A stretch of 64,000 nt of DNA from Proteus penneri (GCF_003144535.1 NZ_PHFJ01000004.1:186001-250000), one strand, 5' to 3'; shown: positions 42,791-56,170, counted from the first letter of the stretch. Translations and numbers: made by a program. Notes: a model not told the origin generated them from the letters alone.

Positions 42791-43798
42791 TTAACGAGTA
42801 CGTCCTAAACTACCTCGACGACATAAATCACGACGAATACGTGTAATTCCTGCTTGTGGTTTTTGTTCTTCTTCAAGACTCGCAAGCACAAGTTCTAATA
42901 CACGTTCAGCAATATCACGATGTCGCTGAGCAACAGATAAAACAGGACACTCAAGGAAATCCAATAACTCATGATCACCAAAAGTCGCAATAACCAATTG
43001 CGTTGGTAAACGACCACTACGTTGTAATGTCACATCCATAACCCCTTGTAATAAAGCAAAAGAGGTAGTGAATAGCGCATCAGGCATTGGATTGTTATTT
43101 AACCATTCAGAAAAAGCAGCCGCTGCAGCTTCTCGTTCATAACTATTTGCATATAGGTAGGTGACTTCTCTAGGATCATCTTTCCATACATTACGGAAAC
43201 CTTGTTCACGTAAAAAACTCACAGAGAGTTCAGGAAGTGCACCTAAATAGAGTACAGATTGCGAAGGAAATGCTTTTAATTCTGTTGCCAACATTTTGGC
43301 ATCTTCTAAGTCATCGCCAACAACACTGATAAAATGTTCACTTTCTAATGCTCGGTCTAACGCAATAATTGGTAATGAACGATTTGCCCAGCGCTGATAG
43401 AAAGGATGCTCTGGTGGCAACGCAGTTGAAACAATAATGGCATCAACTTGACGTTGCAGTAAGTGCTCAACACAACGAATTTCGTTGTCTGGTTGGTCTT
43501 CTGAACAGGCAATCAATAATTGATAACCGCGTTGACGCGCTTGCCGTTCAAGGTAATTTGCAATCCTGGTATAACTGGTGTTTTCCAAATCAGGAATAAC
43601 CAAACCGATAGAACGCGTACGACCAGCACGTAATCCCGCGGCAACAGCGTTCGGGTGGTAATTATGCTCTCTGACCACCGCCATCACTTTTTCGACAGTC
43701 TTGTCACTTACACGGTACTGTTTCGCTTTACCATTAATGACATAACTTGCTGTTGTTCGTGAAACACCAGCCAAGCGGGCGATTTCATCCAGTTTCAC
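42791..43798 (-). CDS. cra: Catabolite repressor/activator Cra (FruR)
   Basis: LacI-family regulator of central carbon flux whose DNA binding is relieved by fructose 1-phosphate. The helix-turn-helix begins at residue 1 ([20 protein letters not shown]) with the LacI hinge following and a periplasmic-binding-like effector domain. Length 335 (E. coli 334). In E. coli ilvIH lies beside it; here that place holds an acyl-CoA synthetase gene. Confidence 0.97.
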   Translation of the reverse strand: MKLDEIARLAGVSRTTASYVINGKAKQYRVSDKTVEKVMAVVREHNYHPNAVAAGLRAGRTRSIGLVIPDLENTSYTRIANYLERQARQRGYQLLIACSEDQPDNEIRCVEHLLQRQVDAIIVSTALPPEHPFYQRWANRSLPIIALDRALESEHFISVVGDDLEDAKMLATELKAFPSQSVLYLGALPELSVSFLREQGFRNVWKDDPREVTYLYANSYEREAAAAAFSEWLNNNPMPDALFTTSFALLQGVMDVTLQRSGRLPTQLVIATFGDHELLDFLECPVLSVAQRHRDIAERVLELVLASLEEEQKPQAGITRIRRDLCRRGSLGRTR

Positions 43799-43980
43799 AT
43801 TAGCCTCTTTTAATTATTAAATGTGTTATTTATTACATATTGCTATAAATTTCAGTCATCATGCTGATCTGAGTTTGCATTTTAACACAATTTACTGATA
43901 AAACCGTATGCGTCAACGTTTCCGTTTATGTCTTTTATCAATTATTTCAATCATCGTTATCTATCAATATGTAATTTTAA

Positions 43981-44007
43981 AAGAAAAAAGCACCAATCAG
44001 GTGCTTT
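43981..44007 (-). terminator. Terminator of the acyl-CoA synthetase gene
   Basis: On the minus strand the stem AAAGCACC / GGTGCTTT with a five-base loop is followed by TTTTTCTTTT, 14 bases after the stop codon. A strong Rho-independent terminator. Confidence 0.9.
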
Positions 44008-44021
44008 CTCATCAATTAAAA

Positions 44022-45827
44022 CTAATCTTGATACATTAATTCGATTTCGTTTCGATAGCGTTCAGAAATAATTTTACGGCGAAGTTTTAATGTTGGCGTT
44101 AATTCACCTGATTCCATTGAAAAACCTTCAGCAAGCAATGTAAAGCGCTTAACTTGATGAAAACTTGAAAAGTTTTTTTGCATTTCACGTAAACGTTCAT
44201 CAAACAGCTCTTTAATTTTAGTATGACGTAATAATTCGATGCGATCATGGTACTTTAGATTTAATGCTCGGGCATGTTCTTCAAGAGCATCAAAACAAGG
44301 CACAATTAGTGCAGAAACAAATTTCCGCGTATCAGCAATCACCGCAATATGCTCAATAAAGCGATCTTGCCCTAATGTTCCTTCGATCATTTGTGGCGCA
44401 ATGTATTTACCATTTGACGTTTTCATTAAATCTTTTAAACGTTCCGTGATAAATAACATACCATCACTATCAAGTGCGCCTGCGTCTCCAGTGCGTAACC
44501 ATCCATCCTCTGTAAAGGCAGCAGCAGTATCTTCCGGCTTATTAAAATATCCTTTCATGACAATGCTGCCACGTACTTGAATTTCGTTTTCTGCACCAAT
44601 TCGCACTTCAATGCCTGGCAATGGGGTACCAATAGAACCTAACTTATATTTATTCTCTTCCCAGCATGAAACTGTGGCACAAGTCTCTGTCATACCATAG
44701 CCATATTTAATATTAATACCGGTGGCCAAAAAAAAGCGGATAACAGCATCATCTAAACGAGCACCAGCTGCAGGTAAAAAGCGAACTCGCCCACCTAAGA
44801 TTTGACGCAATGGATTTAACACTTTTTTATCTGCAAAGCGATAGCATAAGCGGGAAATAAAGCCCTGTTGGCGCTGATTCAGTTGCGCTTCACGCCTTTT
44901 TTCACCCTGCTTTATCGCCCATTTAAAGATAAGTTGACGAAATACTGAAGCTTGAGACACTTTATCTTGAATAGCGCTATACACTTTTTCATAAAAGCGA
45001 GGAACAGCACACATCACAGTAGGTTTAACCTCACTCATTGCTTCTCTAACAGCATGAGTGTCCGTTAAATAGACGTTAACCGCACCTGTATGCATGACAT
45101 AGAAGCTCCATGCGCGCTCAAAAACATGAGAAAGAGGTAAAAAACAAAGCGAAACATCTTTATCAGATAATGAGAGACGCTCATCATGTAGATAAAGCTG
45201 TGATGCTAGGCTTGTGTAGTCGAGCATCACGCCTTTAGGTTCACCGGTGGTGCCTGATGTATAAATCAGAGTAAACAGATCATCTAAACTGCATTCATTA
45301 ATACGTTGCTTTAACACGTCATCATGCTGAAAATGCGTCTGATTAATTAAATCTTCCAGATAGCACGAAGGTGTATTTGCGTTTAACACAACATCGGAGT
45401 TAAACACAATAACATGTTCAAGCTGAGGACATAACGCTAATAATTCAGAAGCAATATCATATTGCTTCTGGTCACCAACAAAAAGAATGCGAATATTCGC
45501 ATCATTTAAAATGTAAGTGGCTTGCTCAACACTACTTGTTGCATAAAGAGGAACGGTTACTGCACGTAGTTGCAAAGAAGCAATATCAGCTAAAGACCAA
45601 TCAATGGTATTTTGAGAAAAGATCCCAATATTTTCTTGAACATCTACACCCATTTCTAACAATGCATTTGAGAGCGCGTGTGTTTTCTTTTCAACCAACG
45701 CCCATGACATTTCGATATTGCGCTTAGCATCCCACTGACGATAAGCAATTTTATTCCCGCTGTGTAAAAACTGTTTTTGCAATCGTCTAATTATATGATA
45801 ATCATGAAGATTATTATTATTTATCAT
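44022..45827 (-). CDS. Long-chain acyl-CoA synthetase (AMP-forming)
   Basis: Adenylates a fatty acid and transfers it to CoA. The AMP-binding P-loop YTSGTTGEPKG is at 189-199; the YGMTETCA motif and the C-terminal GWLRTGD hinge segment are present, followed by a TSNGKYIAP catalytic-lysine region. At 601 residues it is of the FAA1/FadD15-like class of long-chain ligases rather than the 561-residue FadD of E. coli. It stands alone between leuO and cra, in the place of ilvIH. Chain-length specificity cannot be read from the sequence. Confidence 0.88.
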   Translation of the reverse strand: MINNNNLHDYHIIRRLQKQFLHSGNKIAYRQWDAKRNIEMSWALVEKKTHALSNALLEMGVDVQENIGIFSQNTIDWSLADIASLQLRAVTVPLYATSSVEQATYILNDANIRILFVGDQKQYDIASELLALCPQLEHVIVFNSDVVLNANTPSCYLEDLINQTHFQHDDVLKQRINECSLDDLFTLIYTSGTTGEPKGVMLDYTSLASQLYLHDERLSLSDKDVSLCFLPLSHVFERAWSFYVMHTGAVNVYLTDTHAVREAMSEVKPTVMCAVPRFYEKVYSAIQDKVSQASVFRQLIFKWAIKQGEKRREAQLNQRQQGFISRLCYRFADKKVLNPLRQILGGRVRFLPAAGARLDDAVIRFFLATGINIKYGYGMTETCATVSCWEENKYKLGSIGTPLPGIEVRIGAENEIQVRGSIVMKGYFNKPEDTAAAFTEDGWLRTGDAGALDSDGMLFITERLKDLMKTSNGKYIAPQMIEGTLGQDRFIEHIAVIADTRKFVSALIVPCFDALEEHARALNLKYHDRIELLRHTKIKELFDERLREMQKNFSSFHQVKRFTLLAEGFSMESGELTPTLKLRRKIISERYRNEIELMYQD

Positions 45828-46346
45828 AATTTTCCTGCTATTTATGGAAAAGCGACCCTGTTCTGAAACCGAAATAGAAAAAATGTCTCTTTTACAATTT
45901 CAGCTTACACTTGTTCGCTGACTCGAATAAAAGTCTAAGTGATCCGCCAAAATAAAGGAATTCAATTTTACATAAATTTGTAAAATTGTGAGTTATGAAA
46001 AGTTTTGTCAAAAAAGGCTATCCCATCATAGTGAGAAAATGAATTATTGTGTTCTTATTTTTTATGGAAAGCTAAAAAGAAAAACTGATAAATAACAATA
46101 GGTAATTATAATAACTTAATCAATGACAATATAAAGAGGAGGATATTATTGCCAAAAAACAAGCCTAATATAGTTATAATACGAATAAGAGTTATTATTA
46201 CAAAGAAAGGGCAAAAATAGTGACAGCAATCCAATTGAGTTTACTTAACTGTATAAACGCCATTTTGGTCATCAGCCGAATAACTAATGCTATCTGCCAC
46301 TATTTCTGCATAATTAGTAATAAGTACTAATTATGAGCAAAAAACT
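45828..46346. other. Non-coding gap between leuO and the acyl-CoA synthetase gene
   Basis: About 520 AT-rich bases with no supported gene. It must contain the promoter for the acyl-CoA synthetase at the left. At 46309-46335 there is an inverted repeat, CATAATTAGTA and TACTAATTATG with a five-base loop, just after the leuO stop codon; it may be the leuO terminator or an operator. Confidence 0.5.
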
Positions 46347-47291
46347 CTAGTTTTGACAAACTTCGCTTAGTAAATTTTTCATCCATAAATGGCCTTTATC
46401 GCGCGCGGTTGACTCGTGCCAAATCAAATAACATGGACTCGCTATTTTTTCCCAAGGTAACGACACGGCTTTAATATCTAATTGTTCAGAATAATTCTCA
46501 ACTAACCATCTTGGTGCAATAGCAACTAAATAAGTTCTAGATACAATATTTAATACACTATTTAAATCTGTTCCTTGATAAGTGATTAAATCTTCCAATT
46601 GAGTATCTTTATAATAAGGCGCACTAAATGAACCAATATCATCTAAAGAAACAATCGAATGTTGCTCATTTAATAACATTTCTTTGGTCACACTCTCTTT
46701 AATACGAGGATGTTTATTAGAAACGACCAAAACAACTTCGTCATTAAATAGTGGTTGTGAATGAAACTCCGCCTTTTCAAATTCCTTATAGCTAATAAAG
46801 AATTCAATCTCTTGATATTTTAATTGATGTTCTATATTACTATTTAAATAAGACTTAATATTAACGTTAATATTAGGCGTTTCATTTTTAATTTGTTCAA
46901 CTATTTTTGGTGCTAGTTTTATATCGAGAGGACTACAAATAGATAAATTAAATATACGTTCACTTTGTTCTGGTTCAAATCCTGCGCCAGGAAGTTCGTT
47001 ATGAACCAATTGTAAAGCTTGTCTGACTGGACCAAAAAGTTGTTTAGCTTTTAATGTAGGTTGAATTCCTCGTCCATAGCGAACAAATAATTCATCATTA
47101 AACATAACCTTAAGGCGAGATACAGCATTACTTACTGCGGGTTGTGACATGCCCAGTACTTGTGCAGCACGGGTAACATTTTGCATTTGCATAACAGCAT
47201 CAAATACCGTTAATAAATTAAGATCAACATTACGTAAATGCATATCTGCTGATTCTCTACTGGTAACTGTTGCTGATGTGTAATCCGTCAT
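46347..47291 (-). CDS. leuO: LysR-type regulator LeuO
   Basis: LysR-family global regulator that opposes H-NS silencing in enterobacteria. The N-terminal winged helix-turn-helix (about 20-80, [20 protein letters not shown]) follows a short extension, and the C-terminal substrate-binding-like domain completes 314 residues, the E. coli length. It is divergent from the leu operon, as in E. coli, across a very AT-rich region. Confidence 0.95.
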   Translation of the reverse strand: MTDYTSATVTSRESADMHLRNVDLNLLTVFDAVMQMQNVTRAAQVLGMSQPAVSNAVSRLKVMFNDELFVRYGRGIQPTLKAKQLFGPVRQALQLVHNELPGAGFEPEQSERIFNLSICSPLDIKLAPKIVEQIKNETPNINVNIKSYLNSNIEHQLKYQEIEFFISYKEFEKAEFHSQPLFNDEVVLVVSNKHPRIKESVTKEMLLNEQHSIVSLDDIGSFSAPYYKDTQLEDLITYQGTDLNSVLNIVSRTYLVAIAPRWLVENYSEQLDIKAVSLPWEKIASPCYLIWHESTARDKGHLWMKNLLSEVCQN

Positions 47292-47916
47292 TTCTTACTC
47301 CACTATGTTATCATAATAGACAAACAAATATTATTAACCAAGAAATTGTTAATAATAGATAGGCTTTAACTATTACTTAAACTATTTATTAAAATTTATT
47401 ATTCATCATCCATGCATACAACTAAACACATAAATTTCATATCAATAAAAAAATACATTTCATATAAAAATAAAATTGATATTGAAATTACATATCTAGA
47501 AAATGATTATATCAATATATATTACAACCTGTTTTACTTTCTGCCTTGCAAATAATAAAACAAAGTATGATAAAAATCATAATAAAATAGTGCACCTTCA
47601 TTCCTAAAATAGATATCCGATATCTATTTTTTATCATAATACAATGATTTTTATTCTTACATTCAAAACGTTGCTCACATTTATCAATCATCCCTTCCCT
47701 AACACCCTCTTTTTTATCAATCAACCAGCTGATTAAAAAAAAAGCAAACAATCGTTTAATTTTCCATTTCACTCTTTTTTAAACAATGTACGGAACATTA
47801 ACCCAATCAATGATTTGCTGATAGTCATAATCATTAGTAAAAATTTAGATATTAGTCAGAATCACTTTGAAAAATTTATAAATAATACCGCTAAATGATT
47901 TTAAAAATTTCAATGC
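47292..47916. other. AT-rich region between leuO and leuL
   Basis: About 620 bases with very low GC, matching the H-NS/LeuO-controlled region known here in E. coli. A minus-strand open frame at 47512-47772 (86 residues, from MKWKIKRLFAFFLISW, with a hydrophobic stretch YFIMIFIILCFIICKA near the end) has no family match and no clear ribosome-binding site; it is doubtful as a gene. Confidence 0.5.
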
Positions 47917-47945
47917 TTGACATCTTTATTGGTATTATGTATCAA
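47917..47945 (+). promoter_or_regulatory. leu operon promoter
   Basis: TTGACA (47917-47922) and TATCAA (47940-47945) are spaced by 17 bases. Transcription would start near 47952, about 30 bases before leuL, as expected for an attenuated operon. Confidence 0.7.
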
Positions 47946-47983
47946 TAAATACAGATTATTGAGAACCTATCTAAGGATGTTTC

Positions 47984-48061
47984 ATGTTGAACGCAATTTT
48001 ACTATCAAGCCTACTACTACTCGCAACTTTTATGCGCGGTCGGCTTATGGGTAAAAAGTGA
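47984..48061 (+). CDS. leuL: leu operon leader peptide
   Basis: A 25-residue frame ([20 protein letters not shown]...) contains seven further leucines after its Leu2, with four in a row coded CTA CTA CTA CTC. It keeps the arginine-glycine-arginine end seen in E. coli LeuL. An AAGGA site precedes the ATG and an attenuator terminator follows 24 bases later. Ribosome stalling at the Leu codons when leucyl-tRNA is low would allow transcription into leuA. Confidence 0.9.
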   Translation: MLNAILLSSLLLLATFMRGRLMGKK

Positions 48062-48084
48062 AACACACCTGCCCTTAGAGAGAA

Positions 48085-48110
48085 AACCCGCGCTAATCGC
48101 GGGTTTTTTT
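48085..48110 (+). terminator. leu attenuator
   Basis: Perfect eight-base stem AACCCGCG / CGCGGGTT with loop CTAAT and seven T residues, between leuL and leuA. Confidence 0.92.
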
Positions 48111-48158
48111 ATACCTGGGAGAGCGCAAACAGCAAATAAAAAGAGAAAGGAACAGATT

Positions 48159-50812
<2,654 letters not shown>

Positions 50813-50813
50813 C

Positions 50814-52223
50814 ATGGGTAAAACATTATATCAAAAAATTTATGATGCACATGTTGTCAGGGAAGTGAGTGATGAAACACCCATTTTGTATATCGATCGA
50901 CATTTAGTGCATGAAGTGACATCACCTCAAGCTTTTGATGGATTAAGAACAAAAGGTCGTCCTGTTCGTCAACCGAATAAAACCTTTGCAACAATGGATC
51001 ACAACGTATCAACACAGACTAAAGATATTAATGCTTGTGGTGATATGGCGAGAATTCAAATGCAAGAGCTGATGAAAAACTGCCAAGAATTTGGCGTTAC
51101 GCTGTATGACTTAAACCATCCATATCAAGGGATTGTTCACGTAATGGGACCAGAACAAGGCTTAACCTTGCCCGGAATGACGATTGTTTGTGGTGATTCA
51201 CATACAGCAACTCATGGCGCTTTTGGTTCATTAGCTTTTGGGATTGGTACTTCTGAAGTTGAACATGTTTTAGCAACTCAGACGTTAAAACAATCACGCG
51301 CTAAAACATTAAAAATTGAAGTTCAAGGCAAGACTGCCATTGGGATCACCGCAAAAGATATCGTATTAGCCATTATCGGCAAATTAGGTAGCGCTGGTGG
51401 TACGGGCTATATCGTTGAATTTGCAGGTGAAGCTATTGAAGCCTTAAGCATGGAAGGTCGAATGACTTTATGCAATATGGCAATTGAAATGGGAGCTAAA
51501 GCAGGCTTAGTAGCGCCAGATGATACTACTTTTAACTACTTAAAAGGACGTCAATTTGCCCCTAAAGGCCAATCATGGGATGAGGCTATCGCTTATTGGA
51601 GAACCTTAAAGTCTGATGATGATGCAACTTTCGATGCCACAGTCACGATAAATGCGGCCGACATTGCGCCGCAAGTTACATGGGGCACCAACCCTGGGCA
51701 AGTTATTGCTATTGATCAAATAGTCCCGTTATTAAATAGCTTTAATGATCCCGTTGAACGCGCTTCTGCTGAAAAAGCTTTGGCTTATATGGGATTAAGT
51801 GAAGGCGTTAACTTAACAGACGTCGCTATTGATAAAGTCTTTATTGGCTCTTGTACCAACTCACGTATTGAAGATTTACGAGCCGCCGCTGAAATTGCCA
51901 AAGGTCATAAAGTTGCGTCTCATGTTCAAGCCATTGTCGTTCCGGGATCAGGCCCCGTTAAAGCCCAAGCAGAAGCTGAAGGCTTAGATAAAATCTTTAT
52001 TGAAGCAGGTTTTGAATGGCGCTTACCGGGTTGTTCGATGTGTTTAGCCATGAATAACGACCGATTAAATCCGGGCGAACGATGTGCATCCACCAGCAAC
52101 CGTAACTTTGAAGGCCGCCAAGGTCGTGGAGGTCGAACACACTTAGTCAGTCCTGCAATGGCAGCCGCCGCGGCGATTAATGGCCATTTTGCAGATGTTC
52201 GTACATTTGCAGTGGCATCTTAA
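50814..52223 (+). CDS. leuC: 3-isopropylmalate dehydratase, large subunit
   Basis: Large subunit of the iron-sulfur isomerase acting with LeuD. Start at 50814 ([15 protein letters not shown]), one base after leuB, gives 469 residues (E. coli 466). The [4Fe-4S] cysteines are seen in GSCTNSR and in LPGCSMCLA. Confidence 0.97.
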   Translation: MGKTLYQKIYDAHVVREVSDETPILYIDRHLVHEVTSPQAFDGLRTKGRPVRQPNKTFATMDHNVSTQTKDINACGDMARIQMQELMKNCQEFGVTLYDLNHPYQGIVHVMGPEQGLTLPGMTIVCGDSHTATHGAFGSLAFGIGTSEVEHVLATQTLKQSRAKTLKIEVQGKTAIGITAKDIVLAIIGKLGSAGGTGYIVEFAGEAIEALSMEGRMTLCNMAIEMGAKAGLVAPDDTTFNYLKGRQFAPKGQSWDEAIAYWRTLKSDDDATFDATVTINAADIAPQVTWGTNPGQVIAIDQIVPLLNSFNDPVERASAEKALAYMGLSEGVNLTDVAIDKVFIGSCTNSRIEDLRAAAEIAKGHKVASHVQAIVVPGSGPVKAQAEAEGLDKIFIEAGFEWRLPGCSMCLAMNNDRLNPGERCASTSNRNFEGRQGRGGRTHLVSPAMAAAAAINGHFADVRTFAVAS

Positions 52224-52231
52224 AGGAGAAC

Positions 52232-52837
52232 ATGATGAATAAATTTACTCAACACACGGGTATTGCGGTTCCTTTAGATGCAGCCAATGTGGATACCGAC
52301 GCCATTATTCCTAAGCAATTCTTGCAGAAAGTAACACGTACAGGCTTTGGTAAGCATCTGTTTCATGATTGGCGTTTTTTGGATGATGAAGGCACTCAGC
52401 CTAACCCTGCGTTTATTTTAAATCAGCCGATTTACCAAGGTGCTTCAATTTTATTAGCACGAGAAAACTTTGGTTGTGGATCATCTCGTGAACACGCACC
52501 TTGGGCATTAACAGATTATGGTTTTCACGCCGTTATCGCGCCCAGTTTTGCTGATATTTTTTACGGTAATTCATTTAACAATCAATTATTACCAATCAAA
52601 TTAAGTGATGATGAAGTCTCACAATTATTTGATTGGGTAAAAGAACATGCTGGTACACCAATTACCGTAGATTTAGTGGCACAAGAGGTCAGAGCGGGTA
52701 AATTACATTTCTCTTTTGAAATCGACTCATTTCGTCGCCACTGCATGATTGAAGGATTAGACAGCATAGGATTAACGCTGCAACACCAAGATGACATTAG
52801 CACTTATGAGGCAAAACAACCGGTCTTTATGCGCTAA
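52232..52837 (+). CDS. leuD: 3-isopropylmalate dehydratase, small subunit
   Basis: Swivelling small subunit that completes the isopropylmalate isomerase active site. 200-201 residues, depending on which of two adjacent ATG codons is used, preceded by AAAGGAGA. Conserved [11 protein letters not shown] and [14 protein letters not shown] motifs. Last gene of the operon, followed by a terminator. Confidence 0.97.
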   Translation: MMNKFTQHTGIAVPLDAANVDTDAIIPKQFLQKVTRTGFGKHLFHDWRFLDDEGTQPNPAFILNQPIYQGASILLARENFGCGSSREHAPWALTDYGFHAVIAPSFADIFYGNSFNNQLLPIKLSDDEVSQLFDWVKEHAGTPITVDLVAQEVRAGKLHFSFEIDSFRRHCMIEGLDSIGLTLQHQDDISTYEAKQPVFMR

Positions 52838-52892
52838 TAAAGATAATTTCTTACCGTCTTCTACTTTCTGTGATGTTTACTTTGTTATTCTT

Positions 52893-52919
52893 GCCGTAAA
52901 TTCATTTACGGCTTTTTTT
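52893..52919 (+). terminator. leu operon terminator
   Basis: Perfect stem GCCGTAAA / TTTACGGC with loop TTCA and seven T residues, 55 bases after leuD. Confidence 0.93.
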
Positions 52920-52949
52920 ATCCCAACAAAACTATTCCTATAAATCACC

Positions 52950-53075
52950 AATAAAAAAGCCAGTGACTAATCATCACCGGCCGGTAATCACCGAATGCTC
53001 AAATGGGGGAGTCTGTTAGTATTCCTAATTTGTGATAACTAACATGAGAGCTAACTTTAAACGTAGAGATTATCG
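52950..53075 (-). ncRNA. sgrS: Candidate SgrS glucose-phosphate stress small RNA
   Basis: sgrS lies divergently beside sgrR in enterobacteria. Here the minus strand upstream of sgrR ends in a Rho-independent terminator (stem GCCGGTGA / TCACTGGC, one G-U pair, loop TGATTAG, then TTTTTTATT; 52981-52950) and no protein gene precedes it. Just before the stem is TTGAGCATTCGGTG (minus strand), similar to the E. coli SgrS pairing region CTGAGTATTGGTG. The 5' end is a guess, from a TATATT -10-like element at 53085-53080. No sgrT-like frame was seen. Confidence 0.5.
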
Positions 53076-53128
53076 GTCTAATATAAGGAAATTAAAATTG
53101 ACCACTTTATCAAGAGATTTCCTCTTTT

Positions 53129-54808
53129 ATGACTTCACCCCGCTTAGAATTACAATTTATTCGCTTATGGCAAGCCTTTCAGGGAAAAACAACCGAAACA
53201 ACGTTACAAGAGTTAGCACAAACCCTGCATTGCACACGGCGTCATGTCCGCTCTTTATTAAATAAGATGCAAGAAATAGGTTGGATAAATTGGCAAGCAG
53301 AAGTCGGTCGAGGTAAAAAATCCACGCTTACTTTTCATTCTAATGCATTTGAAATCCAACAAAATCGCGCAGAGAAACTAATAGAAGAGAATGATATTGA
53401 AAAGCTTGTCGCACTAATGGGTGATAAAGATTCTGTACGCCAAATGGTGCTCTCTCAAATTGAAAAAAGTTTTCATCCTGGTCAACAATTGCTACGCATT
53501 ATTTACTATCGCCCCTTTAAAAATTTATTACCTGGAACACCGTTAAGACGCTCTGAATTACATTTAATGAGCCAGATATTCAACTCATTAGTACACCTAA
53601 AAGAGGAAAATGGGGAAATCGAAGCCGAATTAGCTCATCATTGGCAAATGATCACAGAGCAACATTGGCGATTTTATTTACGTCCTTCTATCTATTTTCA
53701 TCATGGTCGTGAGCTTACTCTTGAAGATATCAGCACTTCATTAATGAGAATGAAGCATTGCAATCCTCTTTATGCACATATAGAACAAATTTCTTCACCT
53801 CAACCATATGTGCTCGATATTTTCTTAAGCGAGGCTGATAAACAATTTGCAACGTTATTAGGTAGTCCACAAGCTGTTATTTTGCCACAAGAATGGGCCT
53901 CACTCCCTTCTTTTGCACAACGCCCTATTGGAACTGGCGCTTATCAAGTTATCGCTAATGATAAACATAAGTTACAAATCAAAGCCTTTAATCGCTACTT
54001 TGGCTTACGAGCATTATTAGATGAAATTGATATTTGGGTAGTTCCTGAACTGAATAAAAAGATGGTTTGTTCAACTATTCATTTAACAGATGATGATACC
54101 AACAAAGATTCACTAGAAAGCCGTAAAGAAGAAGGATGTTATTTCCTACTCTATGACAGTCGCTCAAAGCAGTGCCAGCAGTCTGAAATAAGGGAATGGT
54201 TAAGCAGTGTATTAACCCCTGTTAATATGCTGGCGCATTGTGATCCTTTCTATCAACGCCATTGGTCTCCTGCTTATGGATTATTACTTCATTGGCATCA
54301 CAGTAAATTAATACGCCACCACCCTAAACCAACTTCATTAACAAAACTAACCGTTACTCTTTATAAAGAGCATCATGAATACAGCACTATTGCAGATTTA
54401 ATAGAAAGTATTTTATCTCAATATGATATTGAACTAACCATCCAATTACTTGATTATGAACAATGGTATTACGGTGAAGCTAATAGTGATGTTTGGTTAG
54501 CGACAGTGAATTTTTATAAGCCTTTAGAGTTCTCAATTTTTGCTACACTTTATGAATTACCACTCTTTCACCAGTGTTTAGGAGCATCATTTTCACAAGA
54601 GCTCACATTATGGCACCAAAAATCTTTGCCACTTGAAGAGTGGTGCCGCAAACTAACACAAGATATTTGGCTTTATCCTCTATTTCACCATTTACTAGAG
54701 CTACAAGGGCAGAGAACCATACGTGGTGTTAAAATGAATACTTTTGGTTGGTTTGATTTTAAATCAGCATGGTTTACACCTGATATCGATACTCCTAGGA
54801 TAAAATAG
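53129..54808 (+). CDS. sgrR: Glucose-phosphate stress regulator SgrR
   Basis: Activator of the small RNA SgrS when sugar phosphates build up. An N-terminal winged helix-turn-helix (about 1-115, LAQTLHCTRRHVRSLLNKM) is joined to a solute-binding-protein domain (SBP_bac_5 type) that senses the signal. 559 residues (E. coli 551). The sugar exporter gene setA, next to sgrS in E. coli, is not present. Confidence 0.93.
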   Translation: MTSPRLELQFIRLWQAFQGKTTETTLQELAQTLHCTRRHVRSLLNKMQEIGWINWQAEVGRGKKSTLTFHSNAFEIQQNRAEKLIEENDIEKLVALMGDKDSVRQMVLSQIEKSFHPGQQLLRIIYYRPFKNLLPGTPLRRSELHLMSQIFNSLVHLKEENGEIEAELAHHWQMITEQHWRFYLRPSIYFHHGRELTLEDISTSLMRMKHCNPLYAHIEQISSPQPYVLDIFLSEADKQFATLLGSPQAVILPQEWASLPSFAQRPIGTGAYQVIANDKHKLQIKAFNRYFGLRALLDEIDIWVVPELNKKMVCSTIHLTDDDTNKDSLESRKEEGCYFLLYDSRSKQCQQSEIREWLSSVLTPVNMLAHCDPFYQRHWSPAYGLLLHWHHSKLIRHHPKPTSLTKLTVTLYKEHHEYSTIADLIESILSQYDIELTIQLLDYEQWYYGEANSDVWLATVNFYKPLEFSIFATLYELPLFHQCLGASFSQELTLWHQKSLPLEEWCRKLTQDIWLYPLFHHLLELQGQRTIRGVKMNTFGWFDFKSAWFTPDIDTPRIK

Positions 54809-55431
54809 GTTATCGCCTCTTTTCAGTATTAAGAGTAGCCATAGTTTGCGTTAATTCACAGAAACCTTGAAAGTTATAAACACCTATATAAACCCGTAGG
54901 GGATTTATTCACTTTTTCTGTGGATATCCATGTGAAAAAGAGAGAGATAATCAGGGTATAGTTTTTATATTGTTAGAAAGGCTGTTGATATAAATTTTAA
55001 AATATCACTTATAATTCAAATTAATAGCAACATTATAATGCCTATTTCAGCGATTGAATAAAACAATTAAAGCCCCCCCTCGCTTAAATAGTACAAAAAA
55101 CAACCACAGAGCATTTTATCCACAGGTTATGCCGATTAGTTAGACAAAACAGAGTAATTTTGGTAAATATCTGCAAAAGTCAAGGCTGTAAATCAGAACA
55201 GTGATCTCACTTTCTGTGAGTTATCCCATAAAGCTGTGGATAACCTAGTGTAAAAGCCTGTTTATGATTTCAGGATAACCGTGCACAACTTGGAATTATA
55301 AATATCAATTGGCGAATTAACTCAAAAAAATGATGATATATCATGCTATTATGATTTAAATAAAATAAAGCTAAATACATTATCAACGACCTGTTTTTTC
55401 TGTCTATTATTTATACAAGAAGATAATAACT
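54809..55431. other. Non-coding region with two consensus DnaA boxes
   Basis: About 620 bases without a supported gene between sgrR and mutH. It contains two perfect DnaA boxes TTATCCACA in opposite orientation (55116-55124 plus; 55235-55243 minus) and a third site with one mismatch (TGTGGATAT, 54919-54927). The mutH promoter must lie at the right end. It is not the oriC region by gene context. Confidence 0.65.
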
Positions 55432-56109
55432 ATGTTTACACCACCAGTCGCCCCCGAAAATGAGCAAGTTCTATTCGAGCGAGCAAAAGCGCTTGCGGGT
55501 TATACTTTTGGTGAACTAGCCGCTTTTGCACAACTTCCAATCCCAATTGATCTTAAAAGAGATAAAGGCTGGGTTGGTATGTTGTTGGAATATTATTTAG
55601 GTGCAAGTGCCGGTAGCAAACCTGAGCAAGACTTCAGTGAATTGGGTATTGAGCTCAAAACAATTCCAATTGATAAATTAGGTATGCCTTTAGAAACTAC
55701 GTTTGTCTGTGTCGCAGCATTAACCGGAAACTGTGGTATTACATGGGAAAATAGCCATGTAAAACGTAAACTCTCAAAAGTGTTATGGGTGCCTGTTGAA
55801 GGAGAAAGGGAAATACCATTAGCGCAACGCCGTGTCGCCTCTCCGTTACTTTGGAGCCCTAGCCGTACAGAAGAAGAACTATTACGTCATGATTGGGAAG
55901 AGCTAATGGATATGATTGTGTTAGGAAAAGTAGAAAGTATTACTGCCCGCCACGGACAAGTGTTACAAATTCGCCCCAAAGCCGCAAATAGCAAAGCATT
56001 AACAGAGGCTATTGGTGAACATGGACAACGTATTATGACATTACCCAGAGGCTTTTATTTAAAAAAGAATTTTACTGCACCACTGCTTGCTCGTTATTTC
56101 CAGCTTTAA
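55432..56109 (+). CDS. mutH: DNA mismatch repair endonuclease MutH
   Basis: Cuts the unmethylated strand at hemimethylated GATC sites after activation by MutS and MutL. The active-site residues are D67, E74 and K76 in [11 protein letters not shown], with E53 upstream, equal to E. coli D70, E77, K79 and E56. 225 residues (E. coli 229). Its neighbours differ from those in E. coli. Confidence 0.97.
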   Translation: MFTPPVAPENEQVLFERAKALAGYTFGELAAFAQLPIPIDLKRDKGWVGMLLEYYLGASAGSKPEQDFSELGIELKTIPIDKLGMPLETTFVCVAALTGNCGITWENSHVKRKLSKVLWVPVEGEREIPLAQRRVASPLLWSPSRTEEELLRHDWEELMDMIVLGKVESITARHGQVLQIRPKAANSKALTEAIGEHGQRIMTLPRGFYLKKNFTAPLLARYFQL

Positions 56110-56135
56110 CATTATCTTATATATTTGTTATCTGT

Positions 56136-56170
56136 AAAACAGCTCCAAATCCAAATTGGAGCTGTTTTTT
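56136..56170. terminator. Bidirectional terminator between mutH and the toxin gene
   Basis: Stem AACAGCTCCAA / TTGGAGCTGTT with a seven-base loop, an A run on the left and six T residues on the right. The two genes converge on it. Confidence 0.92.

Noticed and set aside
47512-47772. Hok-family toxin
   Set aside because: The hydrophobic tail is short and lacks the Hok pattern of conserved residues; no sok-like antisense promoter was recognised.
54809-55431. Replication origin oriC
   Set aside because: Two DnaA boxes alone are too few, there is no clear set of AT-rich 13-mers with many boxes, and the gene context (mnmG, mioC) is missing.
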